Shown here: positions 5,017-6,119 of the stretch, in pieces
Numbering within the stretch: position 1 is the first letter of the stretch
How the letters are laid out: the number at the start of each line of letters is the position of its first letter
From: an uncultured Tabrizicola sp.
GTDB taxonomy: Bacteria; Pseudomonadota; Alphaproteobacteria; Rhodobacterales; Rhodobacteraceae
DNA: 6,119 bases
Assembly (NCBI GenBank): GCA_937858255.1
Contig: CALLZQ010000503.1
Coordinates: 1 to 6,119, forward strand
Reading direction: 5' to 3'
Notes under the pieces: model-generated
Seen by the model: only the letters and a program-made list of their open reading frames with translations
Databases searched by the model: none
What the model was told of the DNA's origin: nothing
Position numbers and translations under genes: made by a program

Positions 5017-5991
5017 ATGCGGGTTTTCCTCAACGGTTTCGGACGGATCGGGCGGTCGGTACTGCGGGCCTGGGCGCGGGCGCCGGGCCATTGGCCGGGG
5101 CTGGAGATTGTCGGGATCAATGATATCGCCACACCCGAGATGTGCGCCTATTTGTTCGAATTTGACAGTACATTCGGCCCTTGGGGCGGGCCTGTTGCGC
5201 TGACAGACGGTGCCTTGGTTGTAAATGGTAAAGCCATGCCCTTGCACCGACGCCCCGACATCTCGGCGCTTGACCTGTCGGGTGTGGATGTTGTGCTGGA
5301 ATGCACCGGCCGGGCCGATACGGCAGAGGTTGCGGGGCGCGGTCTGCGGGCCGGGGCGCGGCGTATCCTGATTTCGGGGCCCTCGGCGGCGGCGGAAGTG
5401 ACCGTGGTGTTGGGCGCCAATGAAGACATGCTGCGCGAACAGCGGGTTGTCTCAAACGCCTCATGCACCACCAATGCCCTTGCGCCGCTGGCCCGTCTGC
5501 TGGAGGCGGAATTCGGGATCGTCACCGGCTCGATGACCACGATCCATTGCTATACCGGCAGCCAGCCGACGATTGACGCACCGGCGGCGGATTTCGCCCG
5601 CTCACGCGCGGCGGCGCTGTCGATGGTGCCGACGACCACCAGCGCCTCGCGCCTGTTGGACCGGGTGCTGCCGCAGATTGCCGGGCGGATCGAGGGCTCG
5701 GCGGTCCGGGTGCCGGTGGCCTCGGTTTCCTGTGTCGATCTGGCGGTGATGCTGGAGCGGGTGCCGACCGTTGCGGCAATGAATGCGGCCTTGCAGGCGG
5801 CGGGTGGGGTGATCGGCTGGACCGACCGGCCCCTGGTCAGTTCCGATCTGCGCGCCCGACCGGAAAGCATCGTCATGGCCCTGCCGGAAACCCGGATCAC
5901 CGCAGGGGGGATGGTTCGGGTGTTCGGCTGGTACGATAATGAGTGGGGATTTTCCAACCGGATGCTGGATGTCGCCCTGAGGATGGGCTGA
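5017..5991 (+). CDS. Divergent type I glyceraldehyde-3-phosphate dehydrogenase family protein
   Basis: Encodes 324 residues, slightly short for the family (usually about 330-340). Family features are NGFGRIGRS (6-14) of the NAD-binding fold, N35-D36 where an Asp favours NAD+, ECTG (95-98), the active-site SNASCTTN (146-153) with Cys150, the base His177, R231 in AVRVP, and the C-terminal GWYDNEWGFSNRMLD. The family oxidises glyceraldehyde 3-phosphate to 1,3-bisphosphoglycerate in glycolysis or gluconeogenesis. Several conserved spots differ: the usual HAYTNDQ is HCYTGSQ (177-183), and the usual PTTTGA is PTTTSA (205-210), near the phosphate sites. The RMLD ending recalls erythrose-4-phosphate dehydrogenase (Epd), but the HxYT and TTT segments are Gap-like. 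I call it a Gap paralogue without deciding the substrate. The ATG at 5017 starts directly at the first strand. It follows parC by 81 bases and precedes a GNAT gene by 14. Confidence 0.88.
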   Translation: MRVFLNGFGRIGRSVLRAWARAPGHWPGLEIVGINDIATPEMCAYLFEFDSTFGPWGGPVALTDGALVVNGKAMPLHRRPDISALDLSGVDVVLECTGRADTAEVAGRGLRAGARRILISGPSAAAEVTVVLGANEDMLREQRVVSNASCTTNALAPLARLLEAEFGIVTGSMTTIHCYTGSQPTIDAPAADFARSRAAALSMVPTTTSASRLLDRVLPQIAGRIEGSAVRVPVASVSCVDLAVMLERVPTVAAMNAALQAAGGVIGWTDRPLVSSDLRARPESIVMALPETRITAGGMVRVFGWYDNEWGFSNRMLDVALRMG

Positions 5992-5993
5992 AC

Positions 5994-5999
5994 GGAGGG
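5994..5999 (+). promoter_or_regulatory. Strong Shine-Dalgarno of the GNAT gene
   Basis: GGAGGG sits 6 bases before the ATG at 6006, within the 14-base gap after the dehydrogenase stop. It is the best ribosome binding site in the window. It shows that the two genes are likely co-transcribed and that the GNAT product is translated efficiently. Confidence 0.75.
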
Positions 6000-6005
6000 A
6001 CGACA

Positions 6006-6119
6006 ATGCAGATCAGAGCGCCACAGGCCGATGACCGCGAAGAGTGGGGCCGCCTCTATTCCGGCTATGCCGCGTTTTACAAGGTGGCCCAGACGGACGC
6101 GATGCAGGACCGGGTCTGG
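6006..6119 (+). CDS. GNAT family N-acetyltransferase, N-terminal fragment
   Basis: The first 38 codons are present and the gene leaves the window at its right edge. The protein begins MQIRAPQADDREEWGRLYSG and continues with an aromatic segment, YAAFYKV. This matches the usual GNAT N-terminus: a first strand of the form xIRxAxxxD, then a helix with a Trp followed by an LxxGYxxFY-like stretch. The acetyl-CoA-binding motif (RxxGxG/A) would lie downstream and cannot be seen, so the assignment rests on the N-terminus alone and the substrate is unknown. The start is set by the strong GGAGGG and the short distance from the upstream stop. It probably forms an operon with the dehydrogenase gene. Confidence 0.68.
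   Translation, partial: MQIRAPQADDREEWGRLYSGYAAFYKVAQTDAMQDRVW

Overview
The window looks like ordinary chromosomal DNA from a high-GC alphaproteobacterium, most likely of the Rhodobacterales (Paracoccus/Rhodobacter type). This rests on the G+C-rich codon use, on ParC motifs such as GNYHPHGDAAIYD and PGGRGMGEPVR, and on an adenosyltransferase gene placed directly upstream of etfB. The taxon is inferred from recalled family resemblance, not from a search. I see no insertion sequence, tRNA, rRNA, CRISPR array or phage gene.

Left half, minus strand (reading from 2482 down to 1): a membrane-anchored SH3-domain protein, a YbbO-like short-chain dehydrogenase, a 69-residue two-helix HIG1-type membrane protein, a PduO-type cobalamin adenosyltransferase whose start overlaps the previous stop by one base, and the first 23 codons of etfB, the electron-transfer flavoprotein beta subunit. 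The HIG1/adenosyltransferase pair is translationally coupled. Together with etfB it suggests respiratory and acyl-CoA metabolism: coenzyme B12 serves acyl-CoA mutases, and ETF carries electrons from acyl-CoA dehydrogenases to the quinone pool.

Right half, plus strand (from 2629): a complete parC (topoisomerase IV subunit A), a divergent glyceraldehyde-3-phosphate dehydrogenase family gene, and the start of a GNAT acetyltransferase gene that begins 14 bases after the dehydrogenase stop and has a strong ribosome binding site. The SH3 gene and parC diverge from a 146-base intergenic region that must hold the promoters of both.

The least explained sequence is in the short gaps between genes. There is a 45-base composite hairpin whose distal arm contains the likely ribosome binding site of the short-chain dehydrogenase. 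There is also a perfect 8-bp hairpin in the leader of the HIG1 gene, and a 28-base hairpin just before the dehydrogenase gene that buries an upstream in-frame ATG. I found no convincing new biological system. These hairpins and a few residue substitutions at conserved sites are the points worth a second look.
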